A DNA stretch of 64,000 bases from Steroidobacter denitrificans (GTDB lineage Bacteria > Pseudomonadota > Gammaproteobacteria > Steroidobacterales > Steroidobacteraceae), in the NCBI RefSeq assembly GCF_001579945.1, contig NZ_CP011971.1, forward strand, positions 2,196,001 to 2,260,000, read 5' to 3'. The position numbers and the translations under genes are program-made. The first letter of the stretch is position 1. Each line of letters starts with the position of its first letter. Positions 40,865 to 50,034 of the stretch are shown piece after piece. The notes beneath the pieces are model-generated. The model saw only the letters and a program-made list of their open reading frames with translations. It made no database searches and had not been told where the DNA came from.

Positions 40865-42984
40865 GTTGTTGCTGCCTCATGTGCATCGGCCGGGCCGGCT
40901 GGCTCATCGTGTACCGTATCGAGGTGCGCCGTCTCGGCCCAAAGCGGCAGGGTAACCGCAAAACGAGTGCCCTGTCCGGGACTACTGCATACTTCCACCT
41001 TGCCGCCGATGGAGCGGACATACTCGCGCGCCTGATAGGCGCCGATACCCATGCCCTTGGCGCCCTTGGTGCTGTCGAACGGCCGGAACAGGCGCTGGCG
41101 TAAAAATGTCGCGTCCATTCCCGCGCCGGTATCCTGCACGATCAGCGTAGCCTGCGAATTCGAGGAATCGAGGCTCACCTCCACCCGCCCATCCTCGCCG
41201 GTCGCATCCTGCGCATTGCGCAGGATATGCTCGATGACATTGGTCAGCCGCTCCCGATCGGCCTGCACGAACACCTCGCCGGCGCTCCGCACCGCCGGTG
41301 CCGGCCGGCGCGATGCACAGCGACGGACGGCCTCGAGCGTGAGCTCCGCCAGATCCACCCGCAACGAACGTTCGCTCGCCGCTGTGCCGCGCAGCTGCTC
41401 CATGAGACGGGTCATGCGCGCCACCGTATTGTCGATCGTGCCGAGAGCATCGTCGATGAACTCCGGTTTGTGCCGGTGGCGTTGAGCGTTGTCGATGATC
41501 AGCTGCAGTTGCGCGATCGAGTTCTTCAGATCGTGCATCATGAAGGCGGTCAACCGGTTGTAGGCTTCGAACTGGCGCGCCTCGGCCAGCTTGCGGTCGG
41601 CCTCATGCTGCGCGATATGGGTGGCCACGTGGCGTCCCACGGTCTTGAGCAGATCGCGATCCTCATAAGTCAGCTGGAACGGCGGTGGCGGCTCGTACAG
41701 GACCACGAAACCCACCAGCTGATCGAGCTGCAGCAGCGGCGAGACGATGCGCATCTGCGGATGGTTCCTCAGCCAAGCCGGCAATATCAGGTTCTCGTAC
41801 AGGACCGGCTGTTCGCGAAGCTCGCGCGTATCGATGATCCATTCCGTGCGCGCCAGAAAGCGTGGCAGCGCTTCGCTGGAATCGATGGCGGCGAGTTGCG
41901 CCATGCTGTCCAGCCGCATGGGCCAGGCCGCGTGGGGCACGAAGCTGCGTCCCTCCTCCTCGCGCAGGAACAGCAGCCCTCCGGGACTGCCAAAGATCTG
42001 CGCGATGGCACGCAGCGCCGTACGCGGCACATCCGCTTCATCCTGTGAAGACAGCGTCTTGATGAAGCGCAGCCACTCCAGGCGATAGTCGTACTTGTTG
42101 CGATAGAAATGCTTGCTGATGAACACCTGGGCGCGCCGGCGCAGCATCGGCGAGCCCAACAGGCTGGCCAGCACCACCGCGGCGCCGGCAAGAAAAATGA
42201 TCTGGGCCACCCTGCCCCAGCTGCCGCCGACCATCTGCACGTAGTAGCCGCCGATCGACATGAGCACCAGGTAGACGCCCACGGCCATGAACGTGGTGGT
42301 ATAGAACACCACCTGGCGTGACACGAACACCTCCAGCGACCAGTGGGGATTGCGCCGCGCCGCGATGGCGATCAGCGGCACGGCGAACGCATTGATCAGC
42401 CCGCGCGCATTCCAGCTGTCCACGGCGATGTTCCCCAGCAATTCACCCTGGGAATACATGAACAAGTCGTAGGCGAACAAGCCGCCGACGCCGATACAGA
42501 AATAGCGCAGCGAACCGCGGGCTGCCTCGCCCGCATTGCGATAGATCTGCTCCAGCAGAATCAATGCCGCCAGCGACAGTATCAATCCCGCCCGCGACAA
42601 CAACAGGGTCGGATTGAGCCGCACACCGGCCTGGGCCAGCAATGGTGCCGACAACAGCAGGACCAGCAGGACCCCACACGACACACGGGCCGCAAGACTC
42701 AGACTCCGTGGCAGTGCGGCGCCCCCCACGCAGGTCAGGGCATAGATCCAGGCGGCATCGCGCAATATTTCCACGGCATACAGCAACAGCACCGGGATCG
42801 CGCCGCTATGGTGCTCCACCGTCAGCACCGCGGCCCATACTGCCGTCATGGCGCTGGCCGCGATCAGCCAGGCGCCGGTGCGCCTGCCGTTCCAGCTCGT
42901 CGCCAACAAAACCGTCAACAACATAAAACCGAGCCCGGCGGTGCCGTAACTGATCATGCCCGCCAGGTTCATGACACCGTTCAT
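40861..42984 (-). CDS. prsK: PEP-CTERM sensor histidine kinase PrsK
   Basis: 707 aa. About eight N-terminal membrane helices (to roughly residue 280) form the sensor; no known ligand pocket can be assigned. A GAF-like region (about 300-450) follows, then the dimerisation/phosphoacceptor block AFMMHDLKNSIAQLQ with His near 484, and the ATPase domain with IEHILRNAQDAT (N box), VQDTGAGMD (G1) and TKGAKGMGIGAYQAREY (G2). It phosphorylates PrsR, whose gene overlaps its stop by four bases. Seven bases separate it from the sugar transferase gene upstream. Confidence 0.93.
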
Positions 42985-42991
42985 GGCGCTT

Positions 42992-44395
42992 TTAGCGAGC
43001 GCCCTTTCGCCACAGGATCACCTCGACCGTCTGCACCAGGATGGCAAGATAAAACAACAGGCTGTGATTCTTGACGTAGAACAGGTCGTATTGAAGTTTT
43101 TCGATCGCATCCTGCTCCGAGGATCCGTATGGATAACACAGCTGCGCCCAGCCGGTAATCCCCGGCTTGATCGAATGGCGCTCGCGATAATACGGGATGC
43201 GCTCGTTGAGCTGACCGACGAACTCCGGGCGTTCCGGGCGCGGTCCCACGAAGCTCATTTCCCCGCGCAGAACGTTCAGGATCTGCGGCAGCTCGTCGAT
43301 GCGTGTGGTGCGGATGATCGCCCCGACCCGGGTCACCCGGCTGTCGTTCTTTTGCGCCCAGCATGCTCCGTCGCGCTCGGCGTCCTGGCGCATGCTGCGG
43401 AATTTCAATAGCTGGAACGGCTTGCCATGTTGTCCCACGCGCACCTGGCGATAGAACACCGGCGCACGCAGTCCCTCGGTCAGCTTGATCGCCAACGCCG
43501 TGACCAGCATGAACGGTGCCGCCACGATCAACAGCGCCAGGCTTGCGCCGATATCGAAGCTGCGCTCCAGGGCGCCGTGCAGGCGTCCCTGGCGAAATCC
43601 GTCCGAGAAAATCATCCAGGAGGGATTGAGGATGTCCAGATGCAGCTTGCCGGTTTCCCGTTCCAGGAAACTCACCAGGTCCACGACCTCGATGCCTTCC
43701 AGGCGGCATTCCAGCAGCTGCTCCATCGGAAAGTGCCGGCGGCGATCGTCCATCGCCACCACGATCTCATCGACCCGCCGGCTGCGGCACCAGGCCAGCA
43801 GACTTTCGTGTTCCTGCAGACGAACCAGATGCGGTACGCCGATGTGGTCATCGCCATCCGCGGGAATGTAGCCCACCACATTGAAGCCGCGACGGTCTGA
43901 ACGGCGCCGCAGCCCTGAAATGCTTTCCGCCCGCCGGCCGGCTCCGTAGACCAGTACGCGGCGCTTGAAAACATCATCCTTGACCAGGGTGTCGAACAAG
44001 ATCCGCACCACCATGACGCCGCCCAGCGCCAGTGCCGTCGCCAGCAGCAATGCGCCGCGGCCCATGTACAGACCCGGCATCAGGTAAAACATCACCGCCA
44101 CCACCAGCGCGCCGCTGATGACGCTGGCGGCGACTCGCGCCAGCATGCCGGGCAACCGGGAGCGCTGGCGTGAGTTGTACAGGCCCATGGCGGCCATGCT
44201 GATGAACATGACGCCGGCAAACAATATCGCCCGGGACAGCAGGGACCCCAGTCCCTGCTCGACCTCCTGGATGTGGACGGTCTCGAAGCGCGCCAGCGCC
44301 CCCGCATAGGGCGCCAGGAAAAAAATGACCGCTTCCACCGCAGCCAGAATCGCCAGGTGCAACTGCCAGTAGTGCTGAAAAATCCGGATCGCCAC
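42992..44395 (-). CDS. XrtA-system priming sugar transferase (EpsB/WbaP-like)
   Basis: 467 aa from GTG 44395, chosen because the product then begins VAIRIFQHYWQLHL, like family members; upstream in-frame ATGs at 44470 and 44464 and a start at 44569 lack ribosome sites. Four N-terminal membrane helices are followed by a CoA-binding-like domain (RVLVYGAGRRAESI...), a fifth helix (SLALLIVAAPFMLVTALAIKL) and the catalytic sugar-transferase domain with LLKFRSMRQDAE, RTTRIDELPQILNVL and FVGPRPERPEF. It transfers a sugar-phosphate to undecaprenyl phosphate, the first step of repeat-unit synthesis. First gene of the XrtA transcript that runs to 26.6 kb. Confidence 0.9.
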   Translation of the reverse strand: MAIRIFQHYWQLHLAILAAVEAVIFFLAPYAGALARFETVHIQEVEQGLGSLLSRAILFAGVMFISMAAMGLYNSRQRSRLPGMLARVAASVISGALVVAVMFYLMPGLYMGRGALLLATALALGGVMVVRILFDTLVKDDVFKRRVLVYGAGRRAESISGLRRRSDRRGFNVVGYIPADGDDHIGVPHLVRLQEHESLLAWCRSRRVDEIVVAMDDRRRHFPMEQLLECRLEGIEVVDLVSFLERETGKLHLDILNPSWMIFSDGFRQGRLHGALERSFDIGASLALLIVAAPFMLVTALAIKLTEGLRAPVFYRQVRVGQHGKPFQLLKFRSMRQDAERDGACWAQKNDSRVTRVGAIIRTTRIDELPQILNVLRGEMSFVGPRPERPEFVGQLNERIPYYRERHSIKPGITGWAQLCYPYGSSEQDAIEKLQYDLFYVKNHSLLFYLAILVQTVEVILWRKGAR

Positions 44396-44691
44396 GAAAC
44401 GTTCAATCCTCGGGACCTGGGAATGATGGGAACCGCCTCTGTGCCGAGGCGCAGCAGCATCCATTGCCATCGAGCGGCGGTATCCGCGGATATCGTCACC
44501 CGCTCGCCGCCCGATACCGTCGCGAACCACCGCGCTTATCAAGTCTAGGCGGTTGCGCAATCGGAGCACGTGAATACAGTCACATCATGACCGTCAAATA
44601 ACCGGCAGTCATTGCCGCGACACCGCGTTGGTTCCCCTTGGGTCTTGCAAATTCCATTGTTTCGGAGCCGAAGTAACTGCACGACCGGCCA

Positions 44692-44708
44692 AATGATTGA
44701 CAATCATT
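44692..44708. promoter_or_regulatory. Fur-like box upstream of bfd
   Basis: AATGATTG-A-CAATCATT is a perfect 8+8 inverted repeat with a one-base centre, followed by CTCATT, so it extends as a second Fur hexamer array. It lies 106 bases before bfd at 44814. This matches iron-repressed ferredoxin genes in other proteobacteria. The rest of the gap 44396-44813 shows no other clear signal. Confidence 0.7.
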
Positions 44709-44813
44709 CTCATTTGTATCTACGATACCAACCGACCCTGGAACCAGCCCGACACTCGCCCGCGGAGCACTGCCTTTCGCGGCGGACGAGGGCCCTCGAA
44801 GAGGCCGAAGCGA

Positions 44814-45002
44814 ATGTACGTCTGCATGTGTCATGCGATCAGCGATCGACAAATTCGTGAAGTCGTCGAGCGCGGTGCAGTGTCGCTGAGCGAGGTTCAA
44901 GCCCATCTTCCGGTGGCGGATTGTTGCGGCTGCTGCGCCCAGACCGCGCAGGACATCATCGACACCCACCGGAACACCATCCGGCAGGCGATCGCCGCCT
45001 GA
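44814..45002 (+). CDS. bfd: Bacterioferritin-associated ferredoxin
   Basis: 62 aa from ATG 44814, with GAAGAGG upstream; a longer frame from 44697 has no similarity. The four [2Fe-2S] ligands are Cys4 and Cys6 (MYVCMC) and Cys38 and Cys41 in the CCGCC cluster, the same spacing as E. coli Bfd. Bfd passes electrons to the heme of bacterioferritin to release stored iron. It lies behind a Fur-like box and is followed by bfr after 184 bases, so both are likely co-regulated by iron. Confidence 0.9.
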   Translation: MYVCMCHAISDRQIREVVERGAVSLSEVQAHLPVADCCGCCAQTAQDIIDTHRNTIRQAIAA

Positions 45003-45186
45003 GGCCATCCACCCCGCGCCTCCGCCCACTCGGCGCACTAATCAGCTGATCGGTATCGTCCTTGGCATTGAGGCCCGGACTTCGATCGATACAGCCAGCT
45101 ACGGCACTCCCTGTTGCCAATCAATCTTGATTTGCCCAAGATTGAACTGACGCGCATCACCTCAGGAAAATTCCAAGGAGCTCGAC

Positions 45187-45660
45187 ATGCAAGGCAATCC
45201 CACCGTTCTGCGTCATCTCAACGCCACCCTCAAGAATGAGCTGACCGCCGTCAACCAATATTTCCTGCATGCGCGCATGTTCGAGAACTGGGGCCTGAAG
45301 CATCTATGCGAACACACCTACAAGGAATCGCTCGATGAAATGAAGCATGCCGACATGCTGATCAAGCGCATCTTGTTTCTCGAGGGGCTGCCGAATCTGC
45401 AGGACCTGGGAAAGCTCCTGATCGGCGAGGACGTCAAGGAAGCGCTGGAATGCAACCTGAAGCTGGAAATGCAGGGCCATCCGGAAGTGCGCAAGGCGAT
45501 CGCGGACTGCGAGCAGGCGGGCGACTATGTGTCCCGGGAATTATTCGAGAAAATCCAGGAGTCGGAAGAAGAACATATCGACTGGCTGGAAACGCAGCTG
45601 GAATTGATCGAGCGGATAGGCATCCAGAACTACTGCCAGTCGCAAATGGAGCCGGGTTGA
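45187..45660 (+). CDS. bfr: Bacterioferritin
   Basis: 157 aa with AAGGAG upstream of ATG 45187. All key residues sit at the standard positions: ferroxidase Glu18, Glu51, His54, Glu94, Glu127 and His130, and heme-ligating Met52. Length is the usual 155-160. The product forms a 24-subunit iron store; the presence of both Met52 and a full ferroxidase centre makes it a heme-binding, catalytically active subunit rather than the inactive partner type. Confidence 0.95.
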   Translation: MQGNPTVLRHLNATLKNELTAVNQYFLHARMFENWGLKHLCEHTYKESLDEMKHADMLIKRILFLEGLPNLQDLGKLLIGEDVKEALECNLKLEMQGHPEVRKAIADCEQAGDYVSRELFEKIQESEEEHIDWLETQLELIERIGIQNYCQSQMEPG

Positions 45661-45728
45661 GGACCAACGAGCAACCGGCCCGGCCGATGTGCCGGCCGCA
45701 GCCGGTCGGCCGATTCAGCCGATGATGT

Positions 45729-46428
45729 TCAGCCGATGGTCTTGGAAGCTATATTCGACAATGCGCTGGTCAGACCCTGCGCATTGACCGCAACCACCGC
45801 AAAGTACCAGGTTCCCTCGCTCAGATTCTCGACCATGTAGGAATTCAGCGACGGATTGTTGAGCACGATCGATAGATCCAGAGCCCCGGCGGCGCGGCCA
45901 TAATGCAGCTGGTAGCCTGACAGGTCGGTCAACACGCTGCCGTCGCTATTCTGCGTCGGCGGCAACCAGGAAACGGTCGCCACGCCCGAGGCGACCTCGC
46001 TCACGGTAATCGAGAAAGCCCCCAGGGAGGCACGGGCTTGACCGTCGGATACCTGGATCCTGATGCCGCTGTAGATGCCGACATCGGCGCTGCCGGGCGT
46101 ACCGGTCAGCCGCCCTGTGGCCGCATCGAAACTGGCCCAGCTCGGCAGATTCGACACTGTGAATGTCAGCGCATCGCCATCCGCGTCGCGAGCGGTCGGC
46201 TGGAAGCTATAGGACTGGCCGGCGAGGACCACTCCCCCCCGGCTGCCCCTGGATGGTCGGTGCGGAATTCGCCTCATTCCGGCCGGCATCCGCAGGCGAC
46301 TCGGTCGCCATCGCCGTATCCCTGGAACCGCCATCGCCTGCGCCACCGCCGCCACCGCAGGCAACGAGCATCAGGCTGCTCAACAGCATACAGACAAATT
46401 TCCCAGCCGGTCTCTGCATCGATCGCAT
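45729..46428 (-). pseudogene. Ig-like/fibronectin-like lipoprotein, frameshifted at a G-run
   Basis: The N-terminal frame starts at ATG 46428 and has a lipoprotein signal peptide ending LMLVAC, then a Gly-rich linker up to NSAPTIQGQPGG. The C-terminal frame (to 45729) continues with VVLAGQSYSFQP, a putative-Ig domain (DADGDALTFTVSNLPSWASF) and a fibronectin III-like domain. The two meet at a run of seven G on the minus strand (46234-46240). Removing one G joins them as GQPGGVVLAGQSYSF, exactly the expected family sequence. It could be a sequencing error, a true pseudogene or phase variation by homopolymer slippage. No function beyond extracellular binding can be proposed. It converges on bfr. 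Confidence 0.7.
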
Positions 46429-46924
46429 AAGGCTCCGCCAAAGTGGATTCCGACCGGCATCCGGCTGATCGTCTCCAGCGGCTCGGTGCTTGCTCGAGCG
46501 CCAGCCGAAGGGTTTCGATCAAATCCGCGGGGTCGATCCGGATCGTTGTAATCACGGCCACCCGCACCTGGTGAATCATGGTCGGCGGCAGTCTGCGGAA
46601 ATCATTATCAAGATTCATGCCATATTGATTTATTATTTGATATTCAATCAGTTATGCTAAACTCACCCTACCTGTCATGCCAATGCATAACCTTTTTGTC
46701 GGCGAACGGAGACAGCAGACCTCAAGCCTGTCTGAAAGATAATCGTAGCCTATTGATTTCAAACAGAATCAGAGTATGTCGCCAATGCCAGACATGAAAT
46801 TCATGACCTTCCCTGACTGCGCCGCCTGCGGCGGCTTGCCACATACCGGCGGCTTGTCGCATGCTACAATGTTACATCTACGTATCGTACCAGGCGCCGC
46901 CGAGCAAAAACCCCGGCTTTCCTT
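46429..46924. other. Intergenic region before the tRNA pair
   Basis: About 500 bases without a convincing gene. An AT-rich stretch at 46620-46660 (several ATATT and TTATT blocks) could hold the promoter of the lipoprotein gene. A 114-codon minus frame here is judged spurious. Confidence 0.4.
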
Positions 46925-46953
46925 GACAGCACCCGGACCCTCCAATACATTGC
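46925..46953 (+). promoter_or_regulatory. Sigma-70 promoter of the tRNA-Ala/Glu transcript
   Basis: TTGACA (46925-46930), a 17-base spacer and TACATT (46948-46953) form a near-consensus -35/-10 pair. The tRNA-Ala 5' end begins 16 bases after the -10 box. Confidence 0.75.
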
Positions 46954-46968
46954 GCGCCTCTCGCGTGG

Positions 46969-47044
<76 letters not shown>

Positions 47045-47065
47045 TCATTGTTGATGATCCTGCGT

Positions 47066-47141
47066 CCCCATCGTCTAGAGGCCTAGGACACCGCCCTTTC
47101 ACGGCGATAACGGGGGTTCGAATCCCCCTGGGGACGCCATT
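47066..47141 (+). tRNA. tRNA-Glu (TTC)
   Basis: 76 bases with encoded CCA. Acceptor GTCCCCA pairs with TGGGGAC; anticodon loop CTTTCAC gives anticodon TTC; T-loop GTTCGAATC. Just after it lie the palindrome CAAGTT-AG-AACTTG and a repeated GTTAGAAC (about 47150-47167). Confidence 0.96.
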
Positions 47142-47225
47142 TAAAACAAGTTAGAACTTGTTAGAACCTGGAGCGCAAAGCTCATCCATCCTTGATAGCT
47201 GCTACGAAGAAGATATGCTGGCCTC

Positions 47226-47441
47226 ATGAGTACGTTGGCTATCAAACAGATGTCTTGGGATGAGAAGCTTCGTGCGATGGAGGAGCTATGGGAATCTATA
47301 AGTCGTGAGGAATCTCGGCTGCCCCCCCCTTCTTGGCATGGAGTTGCCTTGCAAGAAACGATCGCGCGCTACGAGGCTGGACAAGAACAACCGCGCGACT
47401 GGTCCGATGCGAAACGCGAATTGCGCCAGCACGTCGAGTAA
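47226..47441 (+). CDS. Addiction-module antitoxin component
   Basis: 71 aa, the length typical of the unstable-antitoxin family that pairs with ParE/RelE toxins. Features: MSWDEKLRAMEELWESI, with the LxxMEELW-type start of this family, then P..W..VAL.E...RYEAG and a C-terminal WSDAKRELRQ, which contacts the toxin. The toxin frame begins at its stop codon. Inferred to neutralise the toxin and repress its own transcription. Confidence 0.85.
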   Translation: MSTLAIKQMSWDEKLRAMEELWESISREESRLPPPSWHGVALQETIARYEAGQEQPRDWSDAKRELRQHVE

Positions 47442-47728
47442 AAATCAAGATTCTCCCTTCGGCGATCTTCGATTTAGACCGCGGCCGGATGTTTTATGCC
47501 CGGCAGGGTAAGAACGTCGGCGACTATTTTCTCGACTCTCTATTCTCTGACATCGATTCTCTAGAGCTATACGCTGGCGTGCATATGAAGGTATTCGACC
47601 ACCATCGGATGCTCGCCAGACGTTTTCCCTATGCGGTGTACTACAGGATCAATGCCGACATGTGCATTGTCTCTCGTGTCCTTGATTGCAGACAGGAACC
47701 GAACCAGGTGGCAGAGACCCTGAAATAA
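47438..47728 (+). CDS. RelE/ParE-family toxin, start codon non-canonical
   Basis: About 96 aa. The product reads VKIKILPSAIFDLDRGRMFYARQ and ends VSRVLDCRQEP, the ParE/RelE fold with the usual C-terminal Arg residues. Family members start at this point, but the codon here (47438-47440) is GTA, not ATG or GTG. The nearest in-frame ATG upstream is at 47333, deep in the antitoxin gene. The toxin may start at GTA, ATC or ATT at low efficiency, from the upstream ATG, or be silenced by a G-to-A change. Its gene overlaps the antitoxin stop, so coupling is expected. Confidence 0.7.
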   Translation, partial: VKIKILPSAIFDLDRGRMFYARQGKNVGDYFLDSLFSDIDSLELYAGVHMKVFDHHRMLARRFPYAVYYRINADMCIVSRVLDCRQEPNQVAETLK

Positions 47729-47766
47729 GGCTTTACCGCATCAGCATTTCTCAGCACCGCCGATGT

Positions 47767-49263
47767 TCACACCTCGTCGGCAACGGATGCGTCAAGACAC
47801 TGCCCGGCCCGAGGTGTCGCCGCAATCGCGCGCCGGCTCCAGAATTCTGCATTCCTGATGCCGAGCGCATCCGGATCGAACTGCGGATCCAGACCCGCTT
47901 TCTTCTGCGCCTCGTAATCCCTGAGCGCCAGCAGCGCCGGCTTTTGTAGAATAAGGATGGCGCCAAGATTCAGCCATGCCATCAAGCCCACGCCGATATC
48001 GCCCAGCCCCCAGGCAAGCTCGGCGCTGCGCATGGCGCCATAGGTGACCGAGGTCATGATGGCGAGCTTGAGCAACAATATCGCCCAGCCGCGATGCACT
48101 GATCGATTGATGTACTGCACATTGGTTTCGGCCATGTAGTAGTACGCCACGATCGTAGTGAAGGCGAAAAACGTCAGCGCCAGCGCCACGAAACTTGCGC
48201 CGAATCCCGGCATCACCGACTCGACCGCCGCCTGCGTATAGCCGGGTCCCGTCTCCATGCCCGGCAGGCTGTTCACGATCATGGAACCATCCGGGTGATT
48301 CACATTGTACTGGCCGGTGGACAGGATCATGAACGCCGTCGCCGAACACACCAGCATCGTATCGACATAAATCGAGAATGCCTGCACATAGCCCTGCTTG
48401 GCCGGGTGGGAAACCTCCGCCGCGGCCGCCGCATGCGGACCGGTGCCCTGGCCGGCTTCATTGGAATAGACACCCCGCCTGACGCCCCACTCCACCGCCA
48501 GGCCCAGTACCGCACCGAACGCCGCTTCCGCGCCGAAGGCGCTGCGAAAAATCAGCGCCAGAATATGCGGCAGCTCACTAATATTGATAAGCATGATGAC
48601 CAGCGCGGTAAGGATGTAGGCGAGCGCCATGAACGGCACGACGACCTGCGCAAACGCGGCGATGCGTTTTACCCCACCCAGAATGATCGTGCCCAATACG
48701 ATCACCGTCACGACCGCGGTCACCGCGGTCGGAACACCCCATGCATTCTGCATGCTCACGGCGATGCCGTTCGCCTGCACTCCGGGCAGCAGTATGCCGG
48801 TGCCCAGGACGGTAACGATGGCAAAAGCGGTTGCGTACCACTTCAGCCCCATGGCCTTCTCGATGTAATAGGCCGGACCGCCCCGATACTGGCCCTGATC
48901 GTCCTTCTCCTTGTATATCTGCGCAAGAGTCGATTCTATGTATGCCGTGGAGGCGCCCAGAAACGCGACCACCCACATCCAGAAGACGGCGCCAGGCCCA
49001 CCGAAGGTGATCGCCGTCGCGACACCGGCGATATTGCCGATACCGATGCGCCCCGACAGCGATATGGTCAGCGCCTGAAAAGGCGATACACCGGCCTCGG
49101 AGCGATGACCGGCCAACATCAGCCTGATCATCTCCTTGAAACCGCGCACCTGCATGAAGCGCGTTCGTATGGAGAAATACAAGCCGGCGCCCAGACACAA
49201 GGCAATGAGCGCCTTGCTCCAGATAAGGCTGTTGAGAAAATCCACCGCTGCAATCATCGGCAT
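47767..49263 (-). CDS. Sodium:alanine symporter (AgcS/AlsT family)
   Basis: 498 aa with about eleven membrane segments. Family signatures: GLYFSIRTRFMQVRGF near residue 30, GRIGIGNIAGVATAITFGGPGAVFWMW (first Na+ site region), GGPAYYIEKAMGLKW and EWGVRRGVYSNEAGQGTGPHAAAAA in the conserved mid-region. It imports alanine or glycine with sodium. The tail after about residue 440 is soluble. It ends 39 bases from the toxin gene on the opposite strand. No regulatory site was identified. Confidence 0.92.
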   Translation of the reverse strand: MPMIAAVDFLNSLIWSKALIALCLGAGLYFSIRTRFMQVRGFKEMIRLMLAGHRSEAGVSPFQALTISLSGRIGIGNIAGVATAITFGGPGAVFWMWVVAFLGASTAYIESTLAQIYKEKDDQGQYRGGPAYYIEKAMGLKWYATAFAIVTVLGTGILLPGVQANGIAVSMQNAWGVPTAVTAVVTVIVLGTIILGGVKRIAAFAQVVVPFMALAYILTALVIMLINISELPHILALIFRSAFGAEAAFGAVLGLAVEWGVRRGVYSNEAGQGTGPHAAAAAEVSHPAKQGYVQAFSIYVDTMLVCSATAFMILSTGQYNVNHPDGSMIVNSLPGMETGPGYTQAAVESVMPGFGASFVALALTFFAFTTIVAYYYMAETNVQYINRSVHRGWAILLLKLAIMTSVTYGAMRSAELAWGLGDIGVGLMAWLNLGAILILQKPALLALRDYEAQKKAGLDPQFDPDALGIRNAEFWSRRAIAATPRAGQCLDASVADEV

Positions 49264-49317
49264 CCTCCCTCGATGTCCGAGACGAGCTTCTTGGTTCTTA
49301 TACGCGCCGCCTGGTCC

Positions 49318-49953
49318 TCATACGCGGATCCGCGGCACTGCCGCCTGCGTGCAGTCGCACCCGTGCGGAACATGGATTTCCGTGGAGAGCGGCTCGTCCG
49401 GCAAATCATCGGGAACATCCACGTCATGCGACAATCCCGGCAGATGCTCGACCGTTACGCTCGCCCCGCAGGCCCTGGCCGTTTCCAGATGTGCTTCCAG
49501 ACTGGCCACCCCGAAGTGCGGCTGAATACGCGCCGGCAGCCGCAGCCATAAGGCGTTCGTTCCTTCCTTGTGCCGATCCGGGACGACGACGACGTCGTGA
49601 TCGCGGCCGACCTCGATCAGCCGTTCGATCTCCGCCGCCGTGACGTAGGGAACATCGCCGGCAACCACGATCGCGGCATCGAAGCGATGGGTGATGTGCG
49701 TGAGCGCGAGTTCGACAGCCGCATTGAGACCCCTGCCTTCATCGCGGATGCGTTCCACTCCTGGTAGATTCAGGTCGTCGTCGGACGTCACGAGCACGAT
49801 CCGCTCCACACCGCGCGCTGTGCGCAGCACGCCGACCACATGCTCGAGCATCGAGCGGACCAAGGAGGCGCGCTGGTGTGGTGACAGGACGGCAGACAGC
49901 CGCGTCTTTCCCTCGCCAAGGGCTCGCACAGGTACGATGGCGCATACGTTCAC
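49318..49953 (-). CDS. cofC: CofC-type phospholactate guanylyltransferase (F420 synthesis)
   Basis: 211 aa from GTG 49953, which has GGAGGG five bases upstream; an ATG at 50034 abutting the npdG stop would add 27 low-complexity residues. CofC features: the N-terminal AIVPVRALGEGKTRLS nucleotide-binding block, VLVTSDDDLNLPGVERIRDEGRGLNAAVELA, AAIVVAGDVPYVTAAEIERL and VPDRHKEGTNALWLRLP, as expected in the archaeal/actinobacterial family. It activates a 2-phosphoacid (lactate or PEP-derived) with GTP, the precursor of the coenzyme F420 side chain. Directly downstream of the F420 reductase gene. Confidence 0.87.
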   Translation of the reverse strand: MNVCAIVPVRALGEGKTRLSAVLSPHQRASLVRSMLEHVVGVLRTARGVERIVLVTSDDDLNLPGVERIRDEGRGLNAAVELALTHITHRFDAAIVVAGDVPYVTAAEIERLIEVGRDHDVVVVPDRHKEGTNALWLRLPARIQPHFGVASLEAHLETARACGASVTVEHLPGLSHDVDVPDDLPDEPLSTEIHVPHGCDCTQAAVPRIRV

Positions 49954-50034
49954 GATGCCCTCCACAAACGTACCTGATCCGCTACGGGACGCCGCTGGCG
50001 CAGCATGGGCGGCGCCGCTTGCCGCCCCATTCAT

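Noticed and set aside
46274-46618. 114-codon minus-strand frame over the lipoprotein start
   Set aside because: It overlaps the signal-peptide region in another frame, its C-terminal half is Arg/Trp-rich as expected of a shadow frame, and it resembles no family.
47145-47170. Attachment site behind tRNA-Glu
   Set aside because: The GTTAGAAC repeat and short palindrome are close together and no integrase or second distant copy was seen.
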